This document shows, piece by piece, positions 7,804 through 16,301 of a stretch of DNA of 64,000 nt (position 1 is its first letter; each line of letters starts with the position of its first letter). The stretch covers positions 1,881,990 through 1,945,989 of the forward strand of contig NZ_KI912613.1 of NCBI RefSeq assembly GCF_000519325.1, in the 5' to 3' direction. Both the position numbers and the translations under genes were made by a program. The notes under the pieces are model-generated. The model was given only the letters and a program-made list of their open reading frames with translations, ran no database searches and was not told the DNA's origin. Source of the DNA: Patulibacter minatonensis DSM 18081 (GTDB lineage Bacteria > Actinomycetota > Thermoleophilia > Solirubrobacterales > Solirubrobacteraceae).

Positions 7804-8588
7804 CGGGGCGCGTCTCCGCGGGTCCGCAGGCCGATCAGCGCCGCGAGGCTCGCGGCCAGGACCGGGGCCCCGGGCGGGGTGATCGGGATCAGCGCCAGCG
7901 CGATCAGCGCGCCGCCGGCCGCGACGCCGCGCCCGCGACCGGAGCGCAGCTCGTGGATCAGCAGGACGAGGAAGAAGGTCGGGTAGACCGCGTCGAGGCC
8001 GAAGCGGTCGGTGTCGCCGAGCGCCCCGCCGGAGAGGGCGCCCAGCGCGGTGCCGAGCAACCACGCCACGTACTGGATCGCCGTGGAGCCGAACAGGAAC
8101 GACCGGTCGAACGTCCCGTCGGGCCGCGCGGCCATCGCCCACGACGCGTCGACGACCGCCTGCCCCTCGAGCCCGCGCCGCACCGGGCCGCCCGCCAGCG
8201 ACGGGCCGAGCGCGATCCCCATCGGCAGGAACCGGGAGTTCACGAGCACCGCCGCGACGACGGCGGACCCCAGCCCACCGCCGGCCGCCACGATCGACAC
8301 CGCGGCGAACTGCGCCGACCCCGCGAAGACGATCGCGGACATCACGATCGCCGCGACCGCCGGGAACCCCGTGTCGACCGCGAGCGCCCCGAGCGACACG
8401 CTGAGGAGGAACGACGCGGCCGCGAACGGCGCTCCGGCCCGGAGCCCCGTCCGGAACGTGGCCCGGTCGATCGTCGTCGCCGGTCGGGCGTGCTCCGGTG
8501 GGTGGGTGTCCGTGTCCTGGTGGATCAGCCGATCATCCTCGCGGCGGCGAGCCGCGTCGCGGGCCGGATGCCACGCGCTGGACCGCAC
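7800..8588 (-). CDS. azlC: AzlC-family branched-chain amino acid permease
   Basis: The large subunit of an AzlCD-type exporter. The core is recognisable: FRTGLRAGAPFAAASFLLSV, GFPAVAAIVMSAIVFAGSAQ with FAAVSIVAAGG, then LVNSRFLPMGIALGPSL, and further membrane helices to the end. The start is uncertain. GTG 8588 gives 263 residues, with about 38 polar residues before the first helix, longer than usual. No other ATG, GTG or TTG lies in frame nearer the conserved region, so either this GTG or a rare CTG codon is used. It is divergent from the secreted-protein gene at 8718, leaving about 130 bp for both promoters. Confidence 0.82.
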   Translation of the reverse strand: MRSSAWHPARDAARRREDDRLIHQDTDTHPPEHARPATTIDRATFRTGLRAGAPFAAASFLLSVSLGALAVDTGFPAVAAIVMSAIVFAGSAQFAAVSIVAAGGGLGSAVVAAVLVNSRFLPMGIALGPSLAGGPVRRGLEGQAVVDASWAMAARPDGTFDRSFLFGSTAIQYVAWLLGTALGALSGGALGDTDRFGLDAVYPTFFLVLLIHELRSGRGRGVAAGGALIALALIPITPPGAPVLAASLAALIGLRTRGDAPR

Positions 8589-8717
8589 GGGATCGCTCGA
8601 GCCCGGGTGTCCGCTCAGGAACTCCCACGCGGATCTCAGGGAAACCCCAGGCTCGGCGCCGATGGTGGAAGCAGCCGCAGGGACGCCCCTGCGGCGGGAA
8701 CGAGCACAGGAGCAACC

Positions 8718-9464
8718 ATGACCCCGCGCATCCGCAAGGCCGCTGCCGTCGCCACGTCCGTCGCCGTCCTCGGCGCCGCCGGCATCGGCGTCGCCAACGC
8801 TGCCGACAGCTCGACGTCCACGACGTCGACGTCGACCACCACCGCCGGCGGACCCGGCCGCGACCACCGCGGCCCCGGCCCCCGCGCCGACGAGCTCGCG
8901 AAGGTCGCGAAGACCCTCGGCGTCACCGCCGCGAAGCTGCAGGCCGCCGACGAGGCCGCCCGTCCCGCCAAGGGCGACCGCCCGGCGAAGGGCACCGATC
9001 CGCGTGCCGCCGAGATCGCGAAGGCGCTCGGCGTCGACACCGCGAAGGTGCAGGCGATCCTCGACGCGAACCGGCCCACCCCGCCCAAGGCCGGCGACCG
9101 CCCGGCCGCGCCGAAGGCGGGCGACACGCCGCCCGCCCCGCAGGCCGGAGACACCCCGCCCGCGCCGAAGAGCGGCGACAAGCCCGACGGTGGACCGAAG
9201 AGCGGTCCGGGCCACGGCGGCCCCGGTGGTCCGGGCGGCGCCCGCCCCGACGACACGAAGCTCGTCGCGGCCCTCGCGAAGGGGCTCTCGATCGACGAGG
9301 CGAAGGTGAAGTCCGCCCTCGCCGACGTCGCCGCCGCCCACGAGAAGGACCGCGCCGCGAAGGACGCGGAGCGCTACGCGGCGATCGCCAAGACCCTGGG
9401 CCTCGACGCGAAGGACGTCCAGGCCGCGTACGAGGCCGCGCGCCCGGCGAAGCCGACGAAGTAG
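8718..9464 (+). CDS. Secreted helical-repeat protein, function unknown
   Basis: A 248-residue secreted protein. A classical signal peptide (MTPRIRKAAAVATSVAVLG, then IGVANAA) is followed by a Ser/Thr-rich stretch. Four copies of a helical unit of about 25 residues come next, built on the pattern L-A-x-x-L-G-V/L-x-x-x-K-V-Q/K-x-A: KTLGVTAAKLQAADEAARPA, KALGVDTAKVQAILDANRPT, KGLSIDEAKVKSALADVAAA and KTLGLDAKDVQAAYEAARPA. Units 2 and 3 are separated by a Pro/Gly/Ala linker with KAGD/QAGD/KSGD repeats. I do not recognise the family. Start support is good: AGGAG lies 5 nt before the ATG. A 12-bp hairpin follows the gene. Confidence 0.8.
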   Translation: MTPRIRKAAAVATSVAVLGAAGIGVANAADSSTSTTSTSTTTAGGPGRDHRGPGPRADELAKVAKTLGVTAAKLQAADEAARPAKGDRPAKGTDPRAAEIAKALGVDTAKVQAILDANRPTPPKAGDRPAAPKAGDTPPAPQAGDTPPAPKSGDKPDGGPKSGPGHGGPGGPGGARPDDTKLVAALAKGLSIDEAKVKSALADVAAAHEKDRAAKDAERYAAIAKTLGLDAKDVQAAYEAARPAKPTK

Positions 9465-9498
9465 GACGCCGGTCCCGTCCGCCCCAGAGGCGCCGCGC

Positions 9499-9528
9499 CC
9501 GCCCGCCCGGACCGCACCGGGCGGGCGG
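9499..9528 (+). terminator. Hairpin terminator after the helical-repeat protein gene
   Basis: Perfect 12-bp stem (9499-9510 with 9517-9528, loop ACCGCA), 35 nt beyond the stop codon. Confidence 0.7.
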
Positions 9529-9605
9529 CGTCGCGGCCCGCGCCGGCGACGGACCATCCGTCCCACCGGCCCACGCCGGGCGCCGGGGCGTCTACCCTGC
9601 CGTCG

Positions 9606-10502
9606 GTGCCGACCCTGCCTCCACCCGCGGACGTGACGCCGCCGGTCCCCGTCGTGCGCGCCGCCGCCCCGGCGGCGACGCCCGAGCTCGGCGCCCTCCG
9701 CCGCGCCGCCGTCGAGCGCGCCCGCCGAACCTCTCCGGCCGGGACCGCGCTGCCGGACTTCGGGCTCCCCGCCGTCCCGCGGGCCGTGACGCCCGCCGCC
9801 GCGGCACTCGCCGTCACCACGCCCGCCGACCCGCTCGACGACCCCGTGGACCCGCCGTTCCCGATCACGACGCCGTCGCGGGACACCGGGTCGACGACCG
9901 CCCTCGTGGTCTCGGCGACCGACGCGCTCGCGCACGCCGGGTCCGGCCGGAAGGTCTGGCGCGTGCCGGTCCAGACGACCTGGTCCGCGCAGCCGATGAT
10001 CCTGATGGTCCTCGAGTCGGTGGTGCGCGACGGGCGCCGGTGGCTGCGGGTGCGGCTGCCGACCCGCCCCGCCGGGCAGTACGGCTGGATCCCGTACGAC
10101 CACACGGTCGTCGGGCAGGCGCACTGGTGGATCAACGTCAACCGGGCGCGTCGCCTCGTCCGCGTCTACCACTACGGGCACCGGGTGCGGCGGTTCCGGG
10201 CGGTCGTCGGCGCGCCCAGGACCCCGACGCCCAAGGGTCTCGCGGCGATCTACGAGCGCAACCGCCAGCCCGACCCGAAGCAGTTCCTCGGACCCTGGGC
10301 GGTGGCGCTGACGCTGACGTCGAAGGTGCTCCAGGAGTTCGACGGCGGGCCCGGCCGCATCGGCATCCACGGGCGCGCCGGGGCGAGCCTCGCCGACCCG
10401 ATCGGCACCGCGCGCTCCCACGGATGCGTCCGGGTGGACAACGACGACATCACCTGGGTCGCGAAGCGCCTCCCGCAGGGCACGCCCGTCCTCGTCCGCT
10501 GA
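9606..10502 (+). CDS. L,D-transpeptidase (YkuD domain)
   Basis: L,D-transpeptidases form 3-3 cross-links in peptidoglycan or attach proteins to it. The C-terminal half is a YkuD domain: INVNRARRLVRVYHYGHRVR, the conserved His in RIGIHGRAGASLADP, and the catalytic-cysteine motif SHGCVRVDNDDITWVAK. The N-terminal 100 residues are Ala/Pro-rich and disordered. A small SH3-like unit precedes the catalytic part (WLRVRLPTRPAGQYGWIPYD). No clear signal peptide is seen with this start. GTG 9606 lies 7 nt after TACCCT (9593-9598), the leaderless arrangement common here. If the real start were upstream, a signal peptide could have been missed. Confidence 0.9.
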   Translation: MPTLPPPADVTPPVPVVRAAAPAATPELGALRRAAVERARRTSPAGTALPDFGLPAVPRAVTPAAAALAVTTPADPLDDPVDPPFPITTPSRDTGSTTALVVSATDALAHAGSGRKVWRVPVQTTWSAQPMILMVLESVVRDGRRWLRVRLPTRPAGQYGWIPYDHTVVGQAHWWINVNRARRLVRVYHYGHRVRRFRAVVGAPRTPTPKGLAAIYERNRQPDPKQFLGPWAVALTLTSKVLQEFDGGPGRIGIHGRAGASLADPIGTARSHGCVRVDNDDITWVAKRLPQGTPVLVR

Positions 10503-10604
10503 GCGGCCGGGCGGCCCCCCGGGGCCGGGCGGCTGCGGGTCGGTCGCCGACGTGCGGCGGGCCCGCCCCTTCCGCCCGGCCGCCCCGTGGGACAGACTGC
10601 GGTG

Positions 10605-11510
10605 ATGGCCCTCGACGCGCCCCACCGCGGACTCCTCGGCGACCCCGGCCGTCCGGCGGGGATCGCGCTGCCGCCCGACGCGCTGCCGCTCGTGCTCGGC
10701 GGGCGGGTGCGCAAGCGCTGGCGGTACGTGGGGGCGTACGGGCCGGGCCTGTCGGTCTGCGTCGGACTGGTCCACATCGGCCTCCTGACCCAGTCGTTCT
10801 GGGCGGTCTGGGACCGGTCCGAGGGCCGGCTCCGCGAGCGCACGCGACCACGCCGCGGAGGCGTCCGCCTGACACCGGGGGAGGTCCGGGTCCGCGACGG
10901 CGAGGTCTCGATCGACCTGCGCCTCGGCGAGGACGCCGTCGACGCGGTCGAGACCGTCACCCCGTACGGCCCGGCCCACGCGTGGACGCTGAAGCGCGCG
11001 GGAGTCCCCGTCGAGGGCGTCGTCCGGATCCGCGAGCGCGAGCTGACCTTCGACGGGCTCGGCGTGGTCGACGACTCCGCCGGCTTCCCTCCGCGGCACA
11101 CCTCCTGGCGCTGGTCCGCCGGGGTCGGGACGGACAAGCGGGGCCGCGCCGTCGGCTGGAACCTCGTCGACGGCATCCACGACGACCCCGCCGCCAGCGA
11201 GCGCTCCGTCTGGGTCGACGGGCGCGCCGTGCACACCGGGCCGGTGCGGTTCGCCGACGACCTCTCGGGCGTCCGGTCGACGGACGCGACCGACGACGCG
11301 GCGCCGGCACCCGGGAGCGGCGCCCCCGGGGCGGAGGGTCGGGTCGACCTGGCGTTCCGCGGCGAGTCCACGCGGGCCCGGCGCGACAACCTCCTCGTGA
11401 TCCGCTCGAGCTACGAGCAGCCGTTCGGGTCGTTCTCCGGCGTCCTCCCCGGCGGGGTGGAGCTGGTCGACGCCCACGGGGTGATGGAGCGCCACGACGC
11501 CGTGTGGTGA
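10605..11510 (+). CDS. DUF2804-like protein
   Basis: A 301-residue protein resembling the DUF2804 family, whose biochemical role is not established. The supporting features are the N-terminal L-L-G-x-x-G-x-P-A-G pattern, KRWRYVGAYGPGLSVCVGLV, and the highly conserved RHTSWRWSAGVGTDKRGRAV followed by GWNLVDGIHDD, with an SYEQPFGSFSGVLPGGVEL ending. The fold is probably beta-rich. ATG 10605 (or the adjacent GTG 10602) is chosen: CAGACT lies 6 nt upstream, and the in-frame GTG at 10587 would overlap that box. It lies between a cell-wall enzyme and an NmrA-like reductase on the same strand; nothing ties them functionally. Confidence 0.72.
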   Translation: MALDAPHRGLLGDPGRPAGIALPPDALPLVLGGRVRKRWRYVGAYGPGLSVCVGLVHIGLLTQSFWAVWDRSEGRLRERTRPRRGGVRLTPGEVRVRDGEVSIDLRLGEDAVDAVETVTPYGPAHAWTLKRAGVPVEGVVRIRERELTFDGLGVVDDSAGFPPRHTSWRWSAGVGTDKRGRAVGWNLVDGIHDDPAASERSVWVDGRAVHTGPVRFADDLSGVRSTDATDDAAPAPGSGAPGAEGRVDLAFRGESTRARRDNLLVIRSSYEQPFGSFSGVLPGGVELVDAHGVMERHDAVW

Positions 11511-11541
11511 CCGCGCCCGCCCGTCTGTCAGCGTCCCCGGC

Positions 11542-12408
11542 ATGAGCCTCATCGCCGTGACCGGATCGACGGGCGCCCTCGGCGGGCGCGTGGCGCGCCG
11601 CCTGGCCGACCGCGGCGTGCCGCAGCGGCTCGTCGTCCGCGACGCCGCCCGGGCCCCGCGGCTGGACGGGGCCGAGGTCGCGGTGGCCGCCGGGTACCAC
11701 GACCACGCCGGCATGACGACCGCGCTGCGGGGCGCGGAGACGCTCTTCCTCGTGTCGGGCCGGGAGGCCGCCGACCGCGTCGACGAGCACCGCAGCGCGA
11801 TCGACGCCGCCGCCGAGGCAGGGGTGCGGCGGATCGTCTACACGTCGTTCCTCGGCGCCGCGGACGACGCGGTCTTCACGCTCGGCCGGCACCACGCACA
11901 GACCGAGGCGCTGGTGCGCGACCGCGGGCTCGCCTTCACGTTCCTGCGGGACTCGATGTATCTGGACTTCGTGCCGTTCTTCGCGTCGGCCGCCGGCGTG
12001 ATCGCCGGGCCCGGCGGGGACGGGCGCGCCGCGTACGTCGCACGGGACGACGTCGCCGCGGTCGCCGCGGCGGTCCTCGCCGACCCCGACGCGCACGACG
12101 GGCGGACCTACGACGTCACCGGCGACGAGCGGCTCGGCCTCGCCGAGGCGGCCGCGGTCCTCACCGAGGTCACCGGCCGCGCGGTGCGCTACGAGGAGGA
12201 GACCGAGGCGGAGGCGTACGCCTCGCGCGCACCGTCGGGCGCCCCGGACTTCGAGATCGAGGGCTGGGTGACCTCCTACCAGGCGATGGCCGCCGGGGAG
12301 CTCGACGTCGTCACCGACGTGGTGGAGACGATCACCGGCCGTCCGCCGCTCCGGCTCCGCGCGTTCCTCGAGCAGGACCGGGAGAGCTGGGCCCACCTGC
12401 GCGGCTGA
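11542..12408 (+). CDS. NmrA/QorB-type NAD(P)-binding protein
   Basis: An atypical short-chain dehydrogenase of 288 residues. The Rossmann nucleotide-binding motif IAVTGSTGALGGRVARRL is at the very N-terminus. It is followed by VVRDAARAP (the basic residue suggests NADPH), GAETLFLVSG, and VRRIVYTSFLGAADDAVFTL. The usual YxxxK of catalytic SDRs is absent, and HHAQTEALVRDRGLAFTFLR matches the NmrA/QorB group, which act as redox sensors or quinone reductases. The gene ends against a bidirectional hairpin shared with the convergent gene. Confidence 0.85.
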   Translation: MSLIAVTGSTGALGGRVARRLADRGVPQRLVVRDAARAPRLDGAEVAVAAGYHDHAGMTTALRGAETLFLVSGREAADRVDEHRSAIDAAAEAGVRRIVYTSFLGAADDAVFTLGRHHAQTEALVRDRGLAFTFLRDSMYLDFVPFFASAAGVIAGPGGDGRAAYVARDDVAAVAAAVLADPDAHDGRTYDVTGDERLGLAEAAAVLTEVTGRAVRYEEETEAEAYASRAPSGAPDFEIEGWVTSYQAMAAGELDVVTDVVETITGRPPLRLRAFLEQDRESWAHLRG

Positions 12409-12410
12409 CC

Positions 12411-12434
12411 GTCGGGCCGGACGCCGGGCCCGAC
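12411..12434. terminator. Bidirectional hairpin between convergent genes
   Basis: Perfect 8-bp stem (12411-12418 with 12427-12434) lying 2 nt after the plus-strand stop and 19 nt from the minus-strand stop, so it can serve both. Confidence 0.65.
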
Positions 12435-12453
12435 CCCGTCCCGCGGACGGGCC

Positions 12454-12750
12454 TCAGCGGCGGCGCGACGGCCGCCCGTCGACGCGCCGGCGGAGCTCCT
12501 CGTTCTCCTGCCGGAGCGCGAGCGCCCCGCGTCGGAGGGACTGCAGGGCCTCGCCGAGACCGCGTGCGGTCGCCATGTCGCGCTGCCGCTGGATGCGCAG
12601 CGCGGTGACCTCGCGACGCAGCGACTCGACCTCCTGACGCAGGGCCTGCACGGACGTGGCCTGGGGTGCGATGTCGGCGCGGTCGGGGACGACCGCGAGC
12701 GGGACCTCGCGCCGGCCGACGTGCTCCGTGGTGTCGATCAGAGGGGACAT
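12454..12750 (-). CDS. Small coiled-coil protein, function unknown
   Basis: A 98-residue protein dominated by a coiled coil. From about residue 32 the sequence shows heptads rich in L, R, E and Q (VQALRQEVESLRREVTALRI, then GEALQSLRRGALALRQENEE). The tail is basic (GRPSRRR). No membrane segment or signal peptide. It resembles leucine-zipper accessory proteins, but no family can be named. Its promoter has a perfect TTGACA at 12788-12783 overlapping the end of the upstream gene, so it is expressed independently. Confidence 0.7.
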   Translation of the reverse strand: MSPLIDTTEHVGRREVPLAVVPDRADIAPQATSVQALRQEVESLRREVTALRIQRQRDMATARGLGEALQSLRRGALALRQENEELRRRVDGRPSRRR

Positions 12751-12759
12751 GAGGCGGGC

Positions 12760-12788
12760 AGCATTCTCCCTCGCGCGGACGCTGTCAA
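12760..12788 (-). promoter_or_regulatory. Promoter of the coiled-coil protein gene
   Basis: Minus-strand TTGACA (12788-12783), 17-nt spacer, then AATGCT (12765-12760); the ATG begins 9 nt further, so the transcript would have almost no leader. The -35 is perfect and the -10 is weak. Confidence 0.5.
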
Positions 12789-13123
12789 CCCTGATCGTCT
12801 CCGGCGTCCTCCGGGGCGTCGGTGCCGACCCCGAGCTCGTGCGCGCGATCCTGCGGCGACGCGACCCGGGTGGCCCCGGCGTCGTGCCCGCGGAGCACCG
12901 TCGCGATGTCGTGGAGGTTGCCGATGATGTCGAGCAGCTGGTCGGAGACGAACCCGACGTCCGCCCCGCCGGCGTCCATCGCCTGGACGAGGTCCTGGCG
13001 CGAGGCGTAGAGCTGCTGGATCACGTCCTCGGTGATCCAGTCCGCCAGGGTGTCCCGCGCCACGGCCGGCGCCGGGCCGCGTCGCGGACGGCTCTCGGGC
13101 TCTTCGTGCGCGGGGTCGGCCAT
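12785..13123 (-). CDS. Hypothetical small soluble protein
   Basis: A 112-residue protein I do not recognise. The first 25 residues are polar and Pro/Arg-rich. Residues 25-85 form a helical core (LADWITEDVIQQLYASRQDL, VGFVSDQLLDIIGNLHDIAT) and the C-terminus is acidic. No signal peptide or transmembrane segment. ATG 13123 lies 7 nt after CATACT (13136-13131), the leaderless spacing. Its last codons overlap the -35 box of the downstream coiled-coil gene. Confidence 0.65.
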   Translation of the reverse strand: MADPAHEEPESRPRRGPAPAVARDTLADWITEDVIQQLYASRQDLVQAMDAGGADVGFVSDQLLDIIGNLHDIATVLRGHDAGATRVASPQDRAHELGVGTDAPEDAGDDQG

Positions 13124-13209
13124 CGACCCGAGTATGCCTGAGCGGTCGAACGCCGTAAGCCGGGGTGATCGGACGTCCAGTCGCGAGCGCGCGTTCCGTC
13201 CACCGGTCG

Positions 13210-13243
13210 GTCGTCCGCGACGGCGCGCGCCGCCGCGGACGAC
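13210..13243 (-). terminator. Hairpin terminator at the end of the lipid operon
   Basis: Perfect 10-bp stem (13210-13219 with 13234-13243) whose loop itself contains the palindrome GGCGCGCGCC, 19 nt after the stop of the last operon gene. Confidence 0.7.
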
Positions 13244-13261
13244 TGGAGCGGGGGTGGTCCG

Positions 13262-14065
13262 CTAGAGCGTCTTCCGCAGGTACGCCGAGACGTCGGCCAG
13301 GACCTCGTCCTGGTTCGTCTCGTTGAAGATCTCGTGGCGGGCGCCGGGGTACGACTTCTGCTCGAGGTTGCTCAGACCGAGGCCCTCCATCGCCGCCTTC
13401 GAGATCTCGTACGGCGCGAGGGGGTCCTCCTCGCCGTGCAGGTAGAGCGTCGGGACGTCGCCGATCGGGTCGGCGGCGGCGATGACCTCCACCGCGGTCT
13501 TCAGGGACAGCAGCGTCGGGCGGATCAGCGGACCGTGGTAGATCAGCGGATCGGCGGCGTAGGCCTCGCCGACGGCGTCGTCGCGCGAGAGCATGCCCGG
13601 ATCGATCGGCACCTCGGGGATCGGGTCCATGTCGAGCAGCGCGAAGATGCCCGGGTTGCCGCCGACGACGGGGCCGGAGAGGACCCAGGCGTCGGCCGGC
13701 GTCAGCCCGCGCTGCATGGCGCGGGTCGTGATCAGCCCGCCCATCGAGTGGCCGAGCGCGACGACGGGCACGCCGGAGAACTCCTCGCGCGCCGCGGCGA
13801 AGACCGTCGCGTAGTCGTCGACGAGGACCTCGAGGTCCTCGATCAGCCCGGGCGTCCCGTCGGACAGGCCGTGTGCCTGGTGGTCCGGCGCGACGACGAC
13901 GTAGCCGTCGCCGTTCAGGTGCTTGGCGACGTGGTCGTAGCGGGCGGCGTGCTCGCCGATGCCGTGGGCCAGCACCACGAGGCCCCGGACGTCGCCGTCC
14001 GGGGTCCAGCGGTGCACCACGATCTTCCCGTTGGTGCCGGTGGTGTCGGTCGTCTCGTACGTCAT
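13262..14065 (-). CDS. Monoacylglycerol lipase-type alpha/beta hydrolase
   Basis: A 267-residue serine hydrolase of the monoglyceride-lipase type. The oxyanion region is VVLAHGIGEHAARYDHVAKH, the lid side reads VVAPDHQAHGLSDG, and the nucleophile elbow is VVALGHSMGGL with the catalytic Ser. The likely Asp is in LHGEEDPLAPYEIS and the His in GARHEIFNE. It probably releases fatty acid from monoacylglycerol in the cytoplasm. Its ATG overlaps the stop of the preceding hydrolase (ATGA). As last gene of an operon with WS/DGAT and an acyltransferase it fits turnover of storage lipid. Confidence 0.88.
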   Translation of the reverse strand: MTYETTDTTGTNGKIVVHRWTPDGDVRGLVVLAHGIGEHAARYDHVAKHLNGDGYVVVAPDHQAHGLSDGTPGLIEDLEVLVDDYATVFAAAREEFSGVPVVALGHSMGGLITTRAMQRGLTPADAWVLSGPVVGGNPGIFALLDMDPIPEVPIDPGMLSRDDAVGEAYAADPLIYHGPLIRPTLLSLKTAVEVIAAADPIGDVPTLYLHGEEDPLAPYEISKAAMEGLGLSNLEQKSYPGARHEIFNETNQDEVLADVSAYLRKTL

Positions 14066-14895
14066 GTGGTGGCGGCCTTCCTCTTCTCGTCGACGCGGCG
14101 CGTCGTGGTCAGGATCGTGTGGGCGACGAGTGCGGGGTCGTCGAGCATCGGCACGTGCCCGCAGCCCGGCAGGCGCATGAGCTCGACGGGCCCGATGTTC
14201 TCGAGCAGCGGCCGGCCGTAGCGCCCGAAGGGCAGCACGCGGTCGCGGTCGGCCCAGCCGATGGTGATCGGGTAGTCGGCGTCGGTCTCGCGCGGCGGCA
14301 GCGGCCGGTCGTGCACGATCCAGTCGAGGAACCCGTCGACGATCGAGCAGGCGCGGGCGTCCTCGAGCAGGTCGCGCGCGTCCTCGTACGACACGCGGTC
14401 GCCGCGCTCCGCGACGGTGCGCAGGCCCATGCGACGGGCCCAGGCCTGCTTCAGCAGGCGGTCCGAGAGGCCCGGGGTGCGGTGGGCCATCGCCACCGAC
14501 TGCCGCATCATCTTGACGACGCGGTCGAGCTCGCGGCGCCCGTTCCAGCCGCCGGCCGGGGAGACCGCGACGACCGAGAGCGCCCGGCCGCGCCGGCCCA
14601 GCTCGAGCGACAGCCAGCCGCCGAGGGAGTTGCCGGCGATGTGCGCCTTCTCGATGCCCTGCTCGTCGAACTGGCGCTCCATGTCGTCGGCGATGGAGTG
14701 GATCGAGATCTCGTCGTCCGGTCCTGGGTGGACGCCGCCGGCGTGCCCGAGGAGCGACGGCGCGAAGACGTCGTGCTCCTCCTCGAGGGACGGCAGCAGG
14801 TGCCGCCAGACCCGCCAGGATCCCGTGAACCCGTGCAGGATCACGAGCGGCGACCCCTCGCCGCCGCGGTGGAACGGGGGGATCCCGTCGCTCAT
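14062..14895 (-). CDS. Alpha/beta hydrolase
   Basis: A 277-residue alpha/beta hydrolase. It has the oxyanion motif LVILHGFTGSWRVWRHLLPS and the nucleophile elbow HIAGNSLGGWLSLELG with the catalytic Ser. The acid is probably in ITIGWADRDRVLPF and the His in GCGHVPMLDDP. The substrate is unknown; esters or acylglycerols fit the operon. MSDG at 14895 is the start because its ATG overlaps the WS/DGAT stop (ATGA); the same type of overlap links it to the lipase gene downstream. The open frame continues far upstream only as a shadow inside the WS/DGAT gene. Confidence 0.85.
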   Translation of the reverse strand: MSDGIPPFHRGGEGSPLVILHGFTGSWRVWRHLLPSLEEEHDVFAPSLLGHAGGVHPGPDDEISIHSIADDMERQFDEQGIEKAHIAGNSLGGWLSLELGRRGRALSVVAVSPAGGWNGRRELDRVVKMMRQSVAMAHRTPGLSDRLLKQAWARRMGLRTVAERGDRVSYEDARDLLEDARACSIVDGFLDWIVHDRPLPPRETDADYPITIGWADRDRVLPFGRYGRPLLENIGPVELMRLPGCGHVPMLDDPALVAHTILTTTRRVDEKRKAATT

Positions 14896-16301
14896 CGGCG
14901 GACCTCGGCCCGGGCGTCGGTGCCGCCGAGGGCCAGGACCTCGTCGAACGCCTCCGCGAGACATCGGCGGAGGGTCTCGGGCTCGGCGATCGCGGCCTCG
15001 TCGTGGTTGACCGTGACGCAGCAGGTCTCCCAGTGGCTGACGAGCACGATCATCGCCGCGCACCCGGGCAACGGACCGAACGCGTAGAACCGCAGGGCCT
15101 TGGCCCCGGCGATGAAGACGTCCTCGTCCGGGATCCCGGGGATGTTGCTGACCTGGACGTCGCTGCCGGCGGCGACCTGGGCCACGAGGCGCGACAGGAG
15201 CGGGCCGGGCAGGCGGGCGAGCACGGGCGCGACGCTGTCGATCGCGTCCAGCGCGACCTCCTTGCGCAGCGCACCGACGACCGCGCCGACCGCGTGCATC
15301 CGCTCGGCCGGGTCCGCGATCGTCAGCGGCCCGGCGAGCCGGGCGCCCGCGAAACGCGACGCGGTGCTCGCATCGCCGGGCTTCGGGATCGCGATCGGCA
15401 GCGCGATCGGCAGCGACTCGATCGGCGTCCCCGTGGCCTCGTGGTACCGGTGGAAGCCGCCGAGGACGGCGGCGAGGTACGCGTCGTTCAGGGTGGCGTC
15501 GGCCGCCCGGGCGGCCGCCCGGAGTCCGGGAAGGGGCAGGTCGAGCGCGAAGAACCGCCAGTCGCCGCTGCGGTTGGCCAGGGCCGGCGACGGCGGGGCG
15601 GCGACCGGGCCGAGAACCCGCCGCAGGGACCGCACGTACCGGGCGCTCTCGAGGACGGTGCGGTCCGGGCGCAGCGCCTTGTGGCCCATGCCGGGGAGCC
15701 GCATGATCCCGCGCGTGAGGGTAGCGGTGTCGCGCCGGAACGCGGTCACCAGGGCGCTGGTGCGCGCCACGGGGAGCGGCAGCGGCTGCGGCTTGTCCCG
15801 GGTGGGCTCCCGCTTGCGCGAGTGCATCTTGCCGAACAGCTGCATCCCCGACCGGCCGTCGAGGATCGCGTGGTGCATCTTCAGGACGTACGCGGCGCGC
15901 CCGTCCTGCAGGCCCGTGATCAGGGTCGCCTCCCACGGCGCGCGGTCGCGGTCGAACGGGGCCTGGGCGATCGCCGCGACGCGGTCCATGACGTCCTGCC
16001 AGGTGCCCCCGTCGAGGTCGGAGCGGAACACGTGGTGGCGCAGCTCGAACCGGGCGTCGGTGACCCACGCCGGATAGCCGAGCCGCCCGACGTCCACCCG
16101 CTGGCGGAACCGCGGGACCATCCGGCTGCCCCACTCGTGCGTGGACACGAAGCGCGTCCACTCCGGGGCCACGTCGAGCTCCTCGACCGCGATCACGGTC
16201 GAGTGCAGCAGCGGATCGGCCTCGGCCCGCCAGAGCACGGCCTCCATCGCGTTGAAGTCCGAGAGCCCCCAGTCCGGTGGCGTGTCGTTCGTGGTGCTCA
16301 T
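14892..16301 (-). CDS. Wax ester synthase/diacylglycerol acyltransferase (WS/DGAT)
   Basis: WS/DGAT enzymes make triacylglycerol or wax esters from acyl-CoA at the membrane and lipid droplet surface. The 469-residue protein has the catalytic HHAILDG (HHxxxDG) motif near residue 135, the N-terminal LSDFNAMEAVLWRAEADPLL typical of the family, and the C-terminal DVQVSNIPGIPDEDVFIAGA block matching the conserved SNVPGP region. Length is standard. The start overlaps the stop of the short gpsA remnant, and its stop overlaps the next hydrolase, so it sits inside a coupled operon for neutral-lipid synthesis and turnover. Confidence 0.92.
   Translation of the reverse strand: MSTTNDTPPDWGLSDFNAMEAVLWRAEADPLLHSTVIAVEELDVAPEWTRFVSTHEWGSRMVPRFRQRVDVGRLGYPAWVTDARFELRHHVFRSDLDGGTWQDVMDRVAAIAQAPFDRDRAPWEATLITGLQDGRAAYVLKMHHAILDGRSGMQLFGKMHSRKREPTRDKPQPLPLPVARTSALVTAFRRDTATLTRGIMRLPGMGHKALRPDRTVLESARYVRSLRRVLGPVAAPPSPALANRSGDWRFFALDLPLPGLRAAARAADATLNDAYLAAVLGGFHRYHEATGTPIESLPIALPIAIPKPGDASTASRFAGARLAGPLTIADPAERMHAVGAVVGALRKEVALDAIDSVAPVLARLPGPLLSRLVAQVAAGSDVQVSNIPGIPDEDVFIAGAKALRFYAFGPLPGCAAMIVLVSHWETCCVTVNHDEAAIAEPETLRRCLAEAFDEVLALGGTDARAEVRR

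Noticed and set aside
7800..11714. A 1304-codon open frame on the minus strand
   Set aside because: Only its last 263 codons (AzlC) have family similarity; the rest runs antisense to clear genes and reads as Arg/Gly/Pro-rich sequence, an effect of very high GC.
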